DNA from: Athripsodes cinereus
Taxonomy: Eukaryota; Arthropoda; Insecta; Trichoptera; Leptoceridae
Length of the DNA: 64,000 nucleotides
Assembly: GCA_947579605.1 (NCBI GenBank)
Contig: OX388312.1
Coordinates: 18,189,313 to 18,253,312, forward strand
Reading direction: 5' to 3'
The notes below the pieces were generated by a model that saw only the letters and a list, made by a program, of their open reading frames with translations, made no database searches and had not been told where the DNA came from. Position 1 is the stretch's first letter. Every line of letters begins with the position of its first letter. Below are positions 32,220 through 43,470 of this stretch, piece after piece. The position numbers and the translations under genes were made by a program.

Positions 32220-32600
32220 ATATGGACAATTTGTAAAGCGCCGTTTACTCATAACATGACCTCAAGGGCGCTGAAAACCAATGACCAATCTTATAATTGT
32301 ATTGTTTTTCTTGAAAATGATCAATATAATATGTATGTTGGATGATTTGTTTGGCGCCGTTTAATGGAGCATTCATCTCAAGGACGCGGGAAACTATGTT
32401 GGAAGAGCGATGTCTTCAACTTGCTCCTGAACCTAATATAGACTTATAGAGTAATTATAGATAAATAATACTAATCGGAATATTTATATGTGGCGCCGTT
32501 TAATGATCCGTGACCATCTCAAGGGCGCCGTGACTTCTCCCGAACAGCAGCCTCTTCAACTTGGTTCTAAATGTGGTGGTAGGCTGATTCTCTCAATAAA
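32220..32600 (-). mobile_element. three adjacent LINE 3'-end copies (GGCGCC family)
   Basis: Three units in the same direction: about 32220-32280 (AAGCGCCGTTTACTC), 32330-32435 (GGATGATTTGTTTGGCGCCG) and 32480-32600 (TGGCGCCGTTTAATGATCCG). On the minus strand the middle unit encodes FRSKLKTSLF, the last coding block of the LINE at 33480. Each is strongly 5'-truncated. Confidence 0.7.
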
Positions 32601-33479
32601 ATATTGTTTACTCAATTAAACTGCCACGCCAACATTCTGTAACGTATAGCAAAACATTATTCATTATTGTCATAATCACATGACATTGTTTATTTATTTT
32701 ATCCTTGAACATTTTGACACCCTACTGGTTGAGGTAAATAATAATTTTGTTTGAGTGAAATTGTGTAACCAACTAACTCCCAATAAAGAATGTAACCTTC
32801 GAATGTCAAAATATACCATCAAAAATATAAAGACATGCCTCCATTTAAGAGAATAACAAGTGTCAAAATACAATATGATATTACCTATACAATACGTAGA
32901 TCTAATATAGCAACATGGTATCAGAAACGTGGCAAAGATGCATAGTAATAGAGGTTTCGCGCTTGCCTTCTCTGTGAACAAAATTATGATTTAGCGCAGA
33001 TATTTTTATAAAAACACAACTGCAGTATTTTTAGATAATATGTAGTTATGCTGAATAGGTTAAATAAAGGTAAATTTATAGTTTCGTATTACTTTTTAAA
33101 AGTGGTCATGTAGAGATTTAGAATACCTATGTACATATTTGATTTAGAATGCAGCCTAGGTAGACAATTAACTGCACAATTTATTTGATCACCAATCCTG
33201 CGACAATTACAAAGCATTTTTTTTATGAATGTTGATGTTTTAAACTTGACGGCCTTTAGTTTCAAGAAAATAATCATTGAATTCCTGACAGATTCTGGGT
33301 CTCATCCGGTGATATGTTATACCATATCACTGGTCTCATCGGGCATAGGCTGAGGTTAACCACTCCGCAAATTTCCGCATTTTACCACATCCGCGAAATA
33401 CGCCCAGTGTTGAAAAACCTCACTCCTGATAGCTCGAAAATATTTCTTTCTGCTTTTGTAGTCTCTAAACTAGACTGAA

Positions 33480-33960
33480 ATGGCATTCAATAGTGCTGGA
33501 AGGATTATTTTCTGTGAGGATAAAGGTTGTTACATCACACCTTTCCTTGAAAAGTTGCACTGGTTAAAAGTAGATGAAAGGCTCCAATACAAACTGTGCC
33601 TTATAGCTTATAGTCTATATGGCTTTGAATAATATGGCACCTCAGTCACTTTCAGAGCTCTGTGTTCTCAAAACACCTACAAGTGGACCCCTACGATCAG
33701 CAAATACATCCATCAATATGCTGGACGAGATCAATTGAGCAAACAAGTACTGCTTCTATGAAAGAGCTTTTGGTGCCGCAAGACCCGTCATCTGGAATAG
33801 ACTCCCAGAGGACCTTCGTAAAAACCAACCAATAACAACGCTCAGGAACAAGTTGAAGACCTCGCTTTTTTAACATAGTTTCCCGCGCTCTTGAGATGGA
33901 TGCTCCATTAAACGGTGCCGAACAAATCATCCAACATACATGCATAGGTACATTCCGTAA
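33480..33960 (+). mobile_element. 5'-truncated LINE with decayed C-terminal coding (GGCGCC family)
   Basis: The frames encode LEKLHWLKVDERLQYKLCLI, RAFGAARPVIWNRLPEDLR and LRNKLKTSLF, the C-terminal signature of CR1/L2-like LINEs, with at least one frameshift near 33620. The 3' end, CTTGAGATGGATGCTCCATT then AAACGGTGCCG and ATCATCCAACATAC, is shared by copies at 32220, 40590, 53283 and 60680. Confidence 0.75.
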
Positions 33961-34985
33961 TCAAAATAATTCTTCTATTATCTAATCTGAAAAAAATACG
34001 TGGAAACTGTAAGAGGAATATTGATAGTATGTTATTTATGAAATAGAATACCTAAACAATTTGTAAATGTGCAGCTAATGAAGTTTGTGCAACAGTAGAC
34101 ATGACTCCAGTAGTTCTCTCTACATGTTGCGATTATTCATGTTCCGAGAAAACTCTCCATGATTTTTCTCCCGTTGCAATCAACAGGTGATCAACTGTCA
34201 ACCAATACGACTACCAAGTGGTATTCCTTCACGACCTCCCGAGGTGTTTGGACTATTTAAAACATTCAAGAGCAACACAATGCTTTGTTTGGTTCAACAA
34301 CAACGAGACAACACAATAATAATATTACACATCACAGCAATAAAACTTTGAAAGTTATTTACGATGCATCCTTTTGTAAAGTCGTAATTATTTCAAAAAC
34401 AAAATTCTACAATCTCACAAACAAGGAAGTTCTATGTACCTAGTTATATAATATTATTATTCATCTCGCATGGCATCGTTACGATCACAATAGCTTTTAT
34501 TATGGTTTCGTTTTCTGGAAAAGTTTTTTGAGAATGAAAAAAAAATCAGCCTTTGGTATTTAATGACGGTCATTAATGAGAACATTGTTGACTTTATTCA
34601 TCAATGTTTTCATTTATTGTTTCATCGTGGACAATGATAGGAGATAAATTTCAAATTAGTTGTGGTTTTAGAAAATTATTCACGGTTAATTATGGTTTTA
34701 TGGCAGTAATGATGAGCACATTATTTTATAGATCTGTTGGTGTTCCTCGAAAGGTCAAATAATACAGGAAAGATATTTCATATTTCACACAAGCAAATAA
34801 TTAATATTTGACAAACAAATTGAGATAAGTCGATAATTGTGTTGTATATATGTATATTCAAACAATCAATCTTGAGGTAAGTAGAAAAGATCGAGCGCCA
34901 CTTCCTTCTATCTTAGCATACACCTTTCACTTCCGTCACTGTCATACAATTCCTCAATCCTCATGCATCCTCTCCTGTTCAATGT
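33961..34985. other. gene-free stretch
   Basis: AT-rich. GTGATCAACTGTCAACCAAT at 34189 lies in a slightly GC-richer piece; no protein or repeat family is recognised. Confidence 0.35.
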
Positions 34986-34989
34986 GTGA

Positions 34990-35225
34990 CCATCCTATGG
35001 GATCTGGTTTATATGATCTTGCCAATTGATTCTCGGACTGTCACATCTCCGAGCACCATTCCTCTCAGCCAAATATGTTTTCTTGGTCATTCTATCCTCA
35101 TTCATTCTTTCCACATGCCCAAACCATCATAACTTATTTACATTCATCTTGGCTTTTACACCAACTTACATTCAACATTCTTCTCGTCTAGCACTGTTAT
35201 GCACCCTATCTCTCAGACTTTTGCC
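34990..35225 (-). mobile_element. diverged LINE fragment
   Basis: The minus strand encodes LRWFGHVE-like and RMTKKTYLAERNG-like blocks, related to the LINE at 22177 but far more diverged (GTCTGAGAGATAGGGTGCAT for the DRV block). It may be an older subfamily. Confidence 0.55.
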
Positions 35226-36650
35226 ATATTATACCTATTACAAAATATGAAATAAGGATAGTGATACAATAAATTGCCTAAATCAGTACAGCGTTTATTT
35301 TATGTACAGCAAGATTCAAATAAAAAGTTGACTAAAATTACGAAAATATCTGTGATATGCAGGGGCATTGTATTTATTTTCAATTCAATTAAAATAATCG
35401 ACTTGATTCATTATTAGATGGATATTTATCAAACAAATAAAACATTGAAATTGTTAATGGCATTACAGATTAGGTACATATTATTTCATTTCATTTATTA
35501 TCTATTGATAATTCTTGTTCTTAATCCAAGTTCATATTATTTTATAAATGCACTATCAGTTGTGTGAAGATATTTCGGTTTTGCGAATAAAATTACGTAA
35601 GAGAATATGGTTGTTCTTTACTTAGGTGGCAAATAAAATAATAGGTATTTACCGTGCCAAATGCAGGATATTTACATAATAATATTATGTTGGTTGTATG
35701 CAACTAAGACGAAAATATTATATTCCCAATGGATCAGGATGACAGAAAAAGAATTAGAAATAGATGTTATGATGTCAGGATTCATAGAGAATAAAATGGA
35801 AGGTTTGCATTCACACCACATTCACAACATCATAATATTATAACGTAATACAAGGCATCGCCCATCAGTCATAAATTAACATTTACAACATGTTTACATT
35901 TTTACTTATTAAATAATGTAATTTCTTTATTTTATGTTTTGTATAGTGTACCTTTCACAAACTCAAGTTGTTTATTGCTGTCGTATATTTTGGTTTATTC
36001 TCTCTTCGTGGGATGGTCCGTTTCATAATACAGTAATATGTATAGGTACCTAACACTATTGAGCTTTGTGAAGCATTCTATTTCTTTACACTTTATTGTT
36101 TTATTGCATCTATACTATTCTGAATGCCACAATATGTTATTGTATTTTAAATATTAGTTTCCAACAAGGAATATTTTCAATAATATTTCACGTAATATAT
36201 TACATACTATTGTGCCATCCATCTTTTAATGTATTCGTGATTTTGTTATATATTTTTATATCACACATTACGTCAAGAATAAGCTTTAGTTATTTATAAT
36301 CCATATGTAATGGATTTATGGTGTACAATAAATATATTTTTTATTTTCAATAGATTCATACATTTTTCATAGAATATAAATATTTTATAACACCTTGGTG
36401 AAACATAATTCAAACTTTTATTTTACTATTAACTTTTAATGTATGTAGGTATTTGTAGGTAATAATATAAGTTCAAAAACTTGAACTTTGGTATAACATT
36501 GTATACGGATTGATTTTATGTACGAGTATGTTTGTTTTTTTTTTAAATTTAGGTATGCACCTATAACGTTCATATTCTATCTGAAGCATATATAAAAAGA
36601 TAACAATGTAACTTTACAATAACAAAAGAGCTACATAATATTTGTATGTA
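35226..36650. other. gene-free AT-rich stretch
   Basis: No exon or element recognised; several short frames of 60-70 codons are hydrophobic but compositionally driven by T-rich sequence. Confidence 0.35.
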
Positions 36651-36659
36651 TATAATAAT

Positions 36660-37508
36660 GAGTTACAATCCATTGGATTGGTCTGCAACGAGTTTGGACT
36701 TTCTTCTCCACTCCTCCCTATTCTCAGCCAGTCTCTTCAACTCCATGTATGACCCACAGCTCATGTCCCTCTTCAGTTGGTCCATATAGGCGTCTCTCGG
36801 TCGGCCTCTGCCATTTATGCCTTCGGTCCTACACTCTGCGATTGCGATGAGCAGTCCTGGGTGCCTGATGTTGTGGCCAATCCAGTTAGCTCGTTGTTGG
36901 CAGATTCTTTTGAGGAGTTTTTTTTTTCCTTTTTTCGCCAACCCTGGTTAACACTTCTTCGTTTTCGACGTGTTCCGACCAATGAATCTTCAACATGCGT
37001 CTATAGCACCACATTTCAAATGCCGCTAACCGTCCGCTTTCACTCTTGCTGATGGTCCACGTCTCGCACCCATATAGCAAAATGCTCCACACAAAAGCTT
37101 TAGTGAGATTCTTCCTCACGCTTAAATCAATATTGGGGGATTCCAAAATTTTTGATTTTTTGTTAAAGTTTATTCTGCTCACAATTTCTGATTTGGAGCG
37201 TCCGTCCTGGTTTATTCTGCTGCCCAAGTCTTAACTACCTCTTTTGTTTTGCTACCCAATGACATACTATATATTTGTTACCAAACTGTAATTTCTTTAC
37301 TTTTCGCCAGCCTGATGATGAGAGCGGAAGCTCTTGAAAGCCGGCTCGCGTCCAATAAAAAGTCACCGTGGATATACTACAAATAAGTGTTTTATTTTAA
37401 TTAATTCAAGTACACGAACTCTTTTACTTGTTTGATGCTCACTCCATTTATGGCAATGTTCGCAGTCGCTTCATCCTTTCTAACGACCATACATTTTGTT
37501 GTATGGTT
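36660..37508 (-). mobile_element. LINE fragment interrupted by a nested insertion
   Basis: The minus strand encodes KCMVVRKDEATANIAINGVS, QVKEFVYL, then after the insert GSRINQDGRSKSEIVSRIN, LLYGCETWTISKSE, a frameshift in an A-rich run near 36920, and RICQQRANWIGH, GRGRPRDAYMDQLKRD, NREEWRR. These are the post-catalytic blocks of an RTE-like LINE. TATAATAAT at 36651-36659 and 37509-37517 may be the target duplication, though it is AT-rich. Confidence 0.75.
37230..37406 (+). mobile_element. nested retroelement 3' end inside the LINE
   Basis: 177 bases between duplicated CAAGT (37225-37229 and 37407-37411) split the LINE frame exactly between VYL and GSR. The insert contains CTTGAAAGCCGGCTCGCGTC, AATAAAAAGTCACCGTGG and ends AAGTGTTTTATTTTAATTAA. 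A relative lies at about 62315-62365 (AAAGTCACAGTAG, GTAAGTGTTTTATTT). Confidence 0.7.
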
Positions 37509-37517
37509 TATAATAAT

Positions 37518-39000
37518 ATAATGTAATTAGATAATAATGTTACATGGATAAAATATCAAAACATGCAGAATATTTACATATTTCAGCAGTACTCGTAAAA
37601 GTCATTAAATATGTGCAAAAAGATACCTACGTTAAAAACATTTATCTTCATAAATATTACCTCTTTCTTCTTTTCTACCCTTTGGTTTCGCTTGGGAACC
37701 TTTGACTTTGAATATGGTGCAAAACGAAAAGCTAGGCCACTATGATTTGAAAACAAGTTTACTGTAAATAAATTATTTAGGCAGATATAAAAATATCGTT
37801 ATGTAATTTAGAGGATCCAGAATTATAATATCAGACGGCGAAGTAGAAAATAATATATTATTTTCATACTACTTACACATAATATATTAAATTTTGTTGA
37901 AATGTTGATTAAAATCTTAATCTCTTTGCACGAGACATACAAGTATTATTTATTATAATATTATTATTTTATAGTAATAGGGAACTATAAGGTAGTGGTA
38001 GGATGATAATATGTATGTAATATTGTTATTACTGTAAGATATAAATTAGATTTCACATGAAATGATTAAGTACCAACATTTTGACTGTGTGACCACGCCT
38101 CACTAATACCAACCGTTAATTACTGATGTTTCCTTTTGAAACTACTTCATTTTATTGTCTAGTATCTATTAATTCTAGTTCCCTTCGTTCGCAGTAAGTT
38201 CGTACCAAAACTGCATAAATCCATAAACTTACGACACATGAATAACTGAGAGTTTTCATTATTATTCCTGTATAGGTAGGTACTTCCTCATTGAATATAA
38301 AAGCTTCACATATTTTAAAAATAATATTTAGTGATTTCACTCTGATTTTATTAATTTGCGAGCTGATTTTCAAAACTTTATACTTAACGGAAATTCTGTC
38401 GGCTCACAAATTAATAACATCACGAAAACACGTAAACTTCGAAATATCGCGTCTAATTTTTTGATTATAACGAACAAAGAAACGTTAGTCGATAAGTTGA
38501 ACCTAAATATTTTGACAATTTGAGAAAAGGTGTACGTTTCCACAGTCTATTTTTGTAAAGAAAAGGCATTGAATAATAAAGTATTTGGAGATAGGTTACA
38601 TTGGATATTATTTAATAAGTATGCATATATGAATTAATTACAAATTACAGCAATTCGGTTTATTATATTTTCATTAAAAAATAAGTGAATGGTTGGTAAA
38701 ATATATTTAATAACCAAATAATTGAGAACAGCCACAATGAATTTATTACTCATCTTACCTATGAATTAAAGAACTTACTCAGATTTATTAAGTTCAAGTA
38801 CCTACTAATAATACTCCAGTGTTTTTTTTTAATTTTATTAAGCTTGCACATCATATTCATTTATGTATTTAGATATGTAGATTATGTAAGAATAAAATAC
38901 CTTTGTGTAAATTTAATATTCCTTTGAAACTGATGACCTGATAGGTAAAAAGTAACAAAATTAGTAATAATCTTAATTAGGCTCGTGATATTTATGTACA
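37518..39000. other. gene-free AT-rich stretch
   Basis: No exon, element or RNA gene recognised. Confidence 0.35.
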
Positions 39001-39111
39001 TAATTATACCATCACGGCATCTCCTATATAAAAGACGTAGACAGTTGTCTTTCTGTGAGAATAATCGATGAACATGTAATTTACTGTGTGCTATTAAAAA
39101 TAAGACATTTG

Positions 39112-39270
39112 GCAAGGTCGGCAGAAGACAGTTCTCCTGGCTTCGAAACATTCGGAATAGACCGGTGTCAGAACTGTGGGGGAGCTATTTCGCGCCACCC
39201 AGGACAGGGAAGCTTTTTTCCAATTGGTCGTCAACGTCGGGGGGACCCGGCAGGACACGTGAAGAAGAAG
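39112..39270 (+). mobile_element. decayed LINE fragment (GKIEGRRG family)
   Basis: GGCAAGGTCGGCAGAAGACA, TCTCCTGGCTTCGAAACATT, GGTCGTCAACGTCGGGGGGA and an AAGAAGAAG tail match the copy at 29905, with deletions that break the frame. A short SINE-like relic (ACCATCACGGCATCTCCTAT, minus) lies just left at 39008-39050. Confidence 0.6.
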
Positions 39271-39989
39271 ATACATTTGCTTATATATAGGTATGTACCT
39301 ATATAATCTATAGAAATCTAAAAAATGAGGACTACTTTCGATTGAAATTATGTAAAATATAATACCCATACCCACAACTTTTCCGACAGGATCGACTTGG
39401 CATAAATTTTTCATTTTTATCTATAACGATGATATTGAGATAGGTATTAATGAAGTAAGTTTTATGTAATTAAGGCAAAGACTTCCGCTAATTAAGAATA
39501 TCCATAATATACTGTCACTACTACTATGCGTGTTCCTTGATGTTTAAATAGTTATGATATTGGGTATTTTATCTAAACGACAGCTATTATTATATCATGT
39601 AGGTTAGTCATCAATACATTAATATTTCAGTTCGTTCGTAAATATATTTGTATGTATGTAGCTACTACTTTATAAACACAGTAATAAGGAAAGAAATAGT
39701 TAAAGAATACACTCTATACGAGGTCACATCATTTAGGGAAGTTTAAAGTATAAGTGCGAGAAGTTGAGATACCAAAAGCAACAGATGAAGACCCAGATAC
39801 AGTCCTGACTAATAGAAATTGCAACTGAAAATGTGTTTGAGATTATTTCGTAAAACGCAATGATGTAATGAATGAAAATGAGAGAGACGTGAGAGTAAGA
39901 AATGGTGAAGCATAAACTAGAGTGAACACGACACTGCGGTAGGCCGCAAGGCAGGAAAAAAGGTTTTAAGCTAAAAACATTATAAATAT

Positions 39990-40560
39990 CTTTAGAACAC
40001 TTTATTGATCAGTAAAAAATCATGAGCGATTGGCGCGCTTATTGCCTGAAGGCAATATCTTCCAGCTAACCAAAATAATGTGTGATACTATGTTGACAAT
40101 GTGTAATTAATACTAAATGTGAACAGTTAATACTAAACTTAATTATAACTAATTACATTCTTAGTCCTAAGTAGAACATTATATATGTCATGTTTCCTCT
40201 AATAAATACTACAAAATGAAGGATAAAGGCACGGGGAGGAACTTTTTAGGATATTGGATTTTAGGTTATTCTTGAAAAAGTGTAGCGTAGAGAAATTTCT
40301 AATATTGCAAGGTAGATTATTCCACATTCTAACTGCATGGGTCGTAAATGATGAACTGAAGAAGGTTGTGGTGTAAGCAGGGACGGCAAGTAACTGGTTA
40401 TTCTGAGATCTCAGAGGACGTCCATGTGAAGACAAGTATTCAAAATGCTTAAAAAGGTATTGAGGGGAATTGTGCTTTAGGATGTTGTACAGAAAGTAGA
40501 GTAGGTATAATGTAGATCGCGGGATTGTTTGTATGTTGTCCATTTAAGTTCTGCTCGAAA
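39990..40560 (-). mobile_element. 5'-truncated LINE (AATAAA-ended family)
   Basis: The 3' end at 39990-40072 (AACACTTTATTGATCAG, GCAATATCTTCCAGCTAACC) matches that at 16400. Minus-strand 40543-40199 encodes about 114 residues including LYFLYNILKHNSPQYL, RPLRSQNNQLLAVPAYTTTF, HAVRMWNNLPCNIR and FKNNLKSN, the C-terminus of a CR1/jockey-like LINE protein. The frame is intact to its stop. Confidence 0.75.
40199..40543 (-). CDS. LINE polymerase C-terminal remnant
   Basis: About 114 residues, no catalytic domain. WNNLPCNIR is the signature WNxLPxxIR block found at the end of many CR1-like proteins. Not expected to function. Confidence 0.6.
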   Translation of the reverse strand: MDNIQTIPRSTLYLLYFLYNILKHNSPQYLFKHFEYLSSHGRPLRSQNNQLLAVPAYTTTFFSSSFTTHAVRMWNNLPCNIRNFSTLHFFKNNLKSNILKSSSPCLYPSFCSIY

Positions 40561-40661
40561 TTTGGAAATATGGTCAAAATATGTAATATACATTTGCATA
40601 TGATGATGATGATGATGATTTTAGATGATTTTATTTTATTTATGACGCCGTTTTACAGTCC

Positions 40662-41060
40662 CTAGACCGTCTCAAGGGCGCCAGTGAAGAGTTCAGTTTT
40701 TAATTTGCTTCTGAAGCTAGTGACCGTCTGACTATCTCTCAGTAGCACCGGTAGGCGATTCCACACAACCGGTCCAACCACACCAAAGGCCCTCTCATAG
40801 AAGTTAGACTTACCGGCTCTATTGGGCTCAGTAAGTCTATTCACGGCCAGTTCCATAGAGCGCAGAGGTCTTCTAGTGGTCGAGTCAAGGGGACAAAGCT
40901 CTGTGAGGCATGATGGTACCATTTTGTTAATAGCCTTGTAGACCAAAAGGCATACATTGAATGTCACTCTTTCCTCGACCCTCAGCCAGCCAAAAAAAGC
41001 ACTTGTAGATATATTATTATCTACAAGTGTTTTTTTGGTTAAATTACAATACCTAAGCAT
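40662..41060 (-). CDS. LINE polymerase C-terminal remnant (CR1-like)
   Basis: Contains RVEERVTFNVCLLVYKAINK, PSCLTELC, RRPLRSMELAVNRL, YERAFGVVGPVVWNRLP and FRSKLKTELF, the usual order in this family, and ends at its own stop. The first about 24 residues derive partly from the hairpin and are probably not original. Confidence 0.7.
   Translation of the reverse strand: MLRYCNLTKKTLVDNNISTSAFFGWLRVEERVTFNVCLLVYKAINKMVPSCLTELCPLDSTTRRPLRSMELAVNRLTEPNRAGKSNFYERAFGVVGPVVWNRLPVLLRDSQTVTSFRSKLKTELFTGALETV
40990..41038. repeat. inverted repeat at the 5' end of a LINE copy
   Basis: CCAAAAAAAGCACTTGTAGA (from 40990) is inverted at 41018-41038 with one bulged base and a 6-base loop (TATTAT). Confidence 0.75.
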
Positions 41061-41582
41061 TTTTTATAAGTACTATCTATAGATTTTGAAAACGAGAGAG
41101 ATTTATAATAGAATGAATTGCTACTTTGAATTTATTCAAATATGGAACTCTACTACTTATGCACCAGCACAATAAACAAAAATTTATCTATCAATTTGAC
41201 GTTTTTTTGCCGGGCAAAGTCTGAAAGTTCTAAAATAGTATATTGAAATAAGATAGCTAATAGTTTTATTTTCCATATACATGTTAATGTCTTCATCATA
41301 CCAGCACTTAGTACTTTATAATTACTGCTTTCCAAATATATAGTGTGAAACTTTGATGCCTGTAGGAATATGAATTACCATATTTTATTTATAATATCGT
41401 GTAGGTATGTCGATTAATATTATTTTATATTAGTATGCACCCTAAAACATATTTGATAACACCACATATGCCACGGAACGTGTTATGACAATTTATATTA
41501 AACGTCTGTTGGTACCATGATTCGTTGACATAATTATTTTATTACACAATATTTTACAAAATAATATCTTCTTTCTATTAAC

Positions 41583-41713
41583 ATCATCACGGCATATCTC
41601 ACACAAGCGGGATTAAGAACAAAACTCACTGCATATACATAACTGCGCAGATCATCTCCTCCATGTCATAACTGCATATACATAACTGCGCAGATCATCT
41701 CCTCAATGTCATA
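41583..41713. repeat. SINE-like relic followed by a 43-bp tandem duplication
   Basis: CATCATCACGGCATATCTCA at 41583 is a minus-strand SINE-like 3' end. Immediately after, the unit ACTGCATATACATAACTGCG with GTCATA at its end occurs at 41628-41670 and again at 41671-41713, differing at one base. Confidence 0.7.
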
Positions 41714-41949
41714 AAAATACAGAAATATCAACTCAGTGAAATTGTTAAATTATTTTGTGTTTTGTCGATTTTTTTTTAAATATGCAACTGTCAGCCGTAG
41801 GTTCTCACAAACAATAACTGCAGGTATTCTAACTATTAAGCCTCAATAACTGATACCTCACTCACATAGATTAGCGTTGTTATGACTTAATATCTGACTA
41901 AAATTATTCCGCATTGATATAAAAAAGGGTATATTATGGAGAAGATGTA

Positions 41950-41980
41950 ACATGGCAAATTATTCAGTAATTTGCCATGT
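41950..41980. repeat. perfect small hairpin
   Basis: ACATGGCAAATTA and its exact complement enclose a 5-base loop. It lies in non-coding AT-rich sequence; the role is unknown. Confidence 0.6.
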
Positions 41981-42534
41981 AAAAAATAATAGCTGGTAAA
42001 TAAATAGAGGCTAGTTTAATTTTTAATACCTTCCTTAATAAATACAGTTACAGAGCTTATATTCTCTATATACTATATATTTATACGATTTTTGTATCAA
42101 TTTACCAAGTAATTACACACAATTACAATAATTTTAAATGAAACTCGAGTAAAATCAACAAAAGTAATGATAATATTTGTTACATATTCTCATAATTTAG
42201 GCAAATTATTGTTAATAATGTGAATAGAAACATGATGTAGCTACGTTGATATTATCAAATAACTACAACAGTGTATTATTATATGTAACTGCTGCTATTA
42301 AGAAAAAGTAAAACTAAAATAACCGTAACAAACACAGAAATACAATTCAACCTATAATTTATTAATAATGTGTTAATCACATAATATTGAGAACAGAATG
42401 ATATTACTACAACAAGTAGGTAACTACCTACGTGGGTCTGAATAATGCAGGGAATGACAGTGTAGGTACCTACCTACTCATGCACGATCATAACCTTATT
42501 AGGTAGGTACATACATATAAACATACTTAAAAAG

Positions 42535-42731
42535 ATAAATTTAAAAAATTAAAAACACTGTTCATATTCCACTATGAGAATTGTTTAATCGTTATAACAT
42601 AACTACAATGTTCAACTACAATCTTCAGTTACAACACAATACTAAAGATGATGATGAAGATTTACATGGTAAGTTGAATAAAGACAATTCTCATAGTGGA
42701 ATTAAACAGTGCTTTTAATTTTTTAATTTAT
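42535..42731. mobile_element. 197-bp foldback MITE
   Basis: Arms of about 48-50 bases, 42535-42584 and 42684-42731, are inverted copies with few differences, including CACTGTT and CCACTATGAGAATTG. The centre (GATGATGATGAAGATTTACA) is unique. No target duplication is obvious. Confidence 0.7.
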
Positions 42732-43007
42732 AATGCATTTCCACAAAGTTTAACTAGAAAATATAGAATAAATAACTATGATTCCTCCATCATTTAGCTT
42801 ATTAATAGGTGGCCGTTCGTCCTGAATTATTCACATTGTATGTCTTCTGCTGGCAAGTATCTCCATTTTGATAGGCTCATTTTACACCTTGTGACACTGA
42901 CTCGAAGTCTATTGAAGGTCTTCCAGATTATGTATTGCTGGTGTTATTCAACACGTATGCCCTCACGTGGGTCCAATTATGGCTGTAGTCCTGAAGACCT
43001 GATTCTA

Positions 43008-43062
43008 GGTAACGATACGACGATGTTTCTCGCCACCGGAGAAACATCGTCTTATCGTTACC
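43008..43062. repeat. GC-richer hairpin with 24-base arms
   Basis: GGTAACGATACGACGATGTT continuing to 43031 is inverted at 43039-43062 with one mismatch and a 7-base loop, GCCACCG. CTCGCCACCGGAG occurs at the loop and again just after the hairpin (43062-43074). Confidence 0.75.
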
Positions 43063-43333
43063 TCGCCACCGGAGTGGAATGATTTAGATCGGCAACGAAA
43101 ATGGTTAACGAACTATGATTCTTGAATATACTCGTATGTTTGAAAGTCATACATAGCTTAGGAAGTTTTTTTGTGTGGTATTGGTAAAATGAAATAGATA
43201 GGTGCAATTATAATACTATAATTATAATACGTTTATTTTTTTACATGGGTATTTTGAAGAATCTTTGCTTAACATAGTTTTCAAGATATGGACATCAGCA
43301 AAACGAAAAAATATAATATTTATTTCTATCTAT

Positions 43334-43470
43334 CTATACTATCACGGGATCTCTCACAATTGGGGTAGTCAGCAGACTAACCGCATTTAAAATAAATGGA
43401 TGTCGTCTTTTTCATACCAATAAGAAATCGGAAATGTATTTGGTTTGGTGGCATGCGTCATCGCTGAATT
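43334..43470 (-). repeat. SINE-like repeat, 3' half
   Basis: ACTATCACGGGATCTCTCAC, GGGGTAGTCAGCAGACTAAC, ATGTCGTCTTTTTCATACCA and GTCATCGCTGAATTGAAG match the family on the minus strand. Confidence 0.55.

Larger units (their letters stand above)
40590..41065 (-). mobile_element. 5'-truncated LINE (GGCGCC family) with ATC-repeat tail
   Basis: The tail is GAT/ATC repeats at 40602-40619, then the conserved 3' end (GACGCCGTTTTACAG, CGTCTCAAGGGCGCC). Upstream on the minus strand a frame of about 132 codons is intact. The 5' end is a hairpin, see 40990-41038. Confidence 0.75.
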
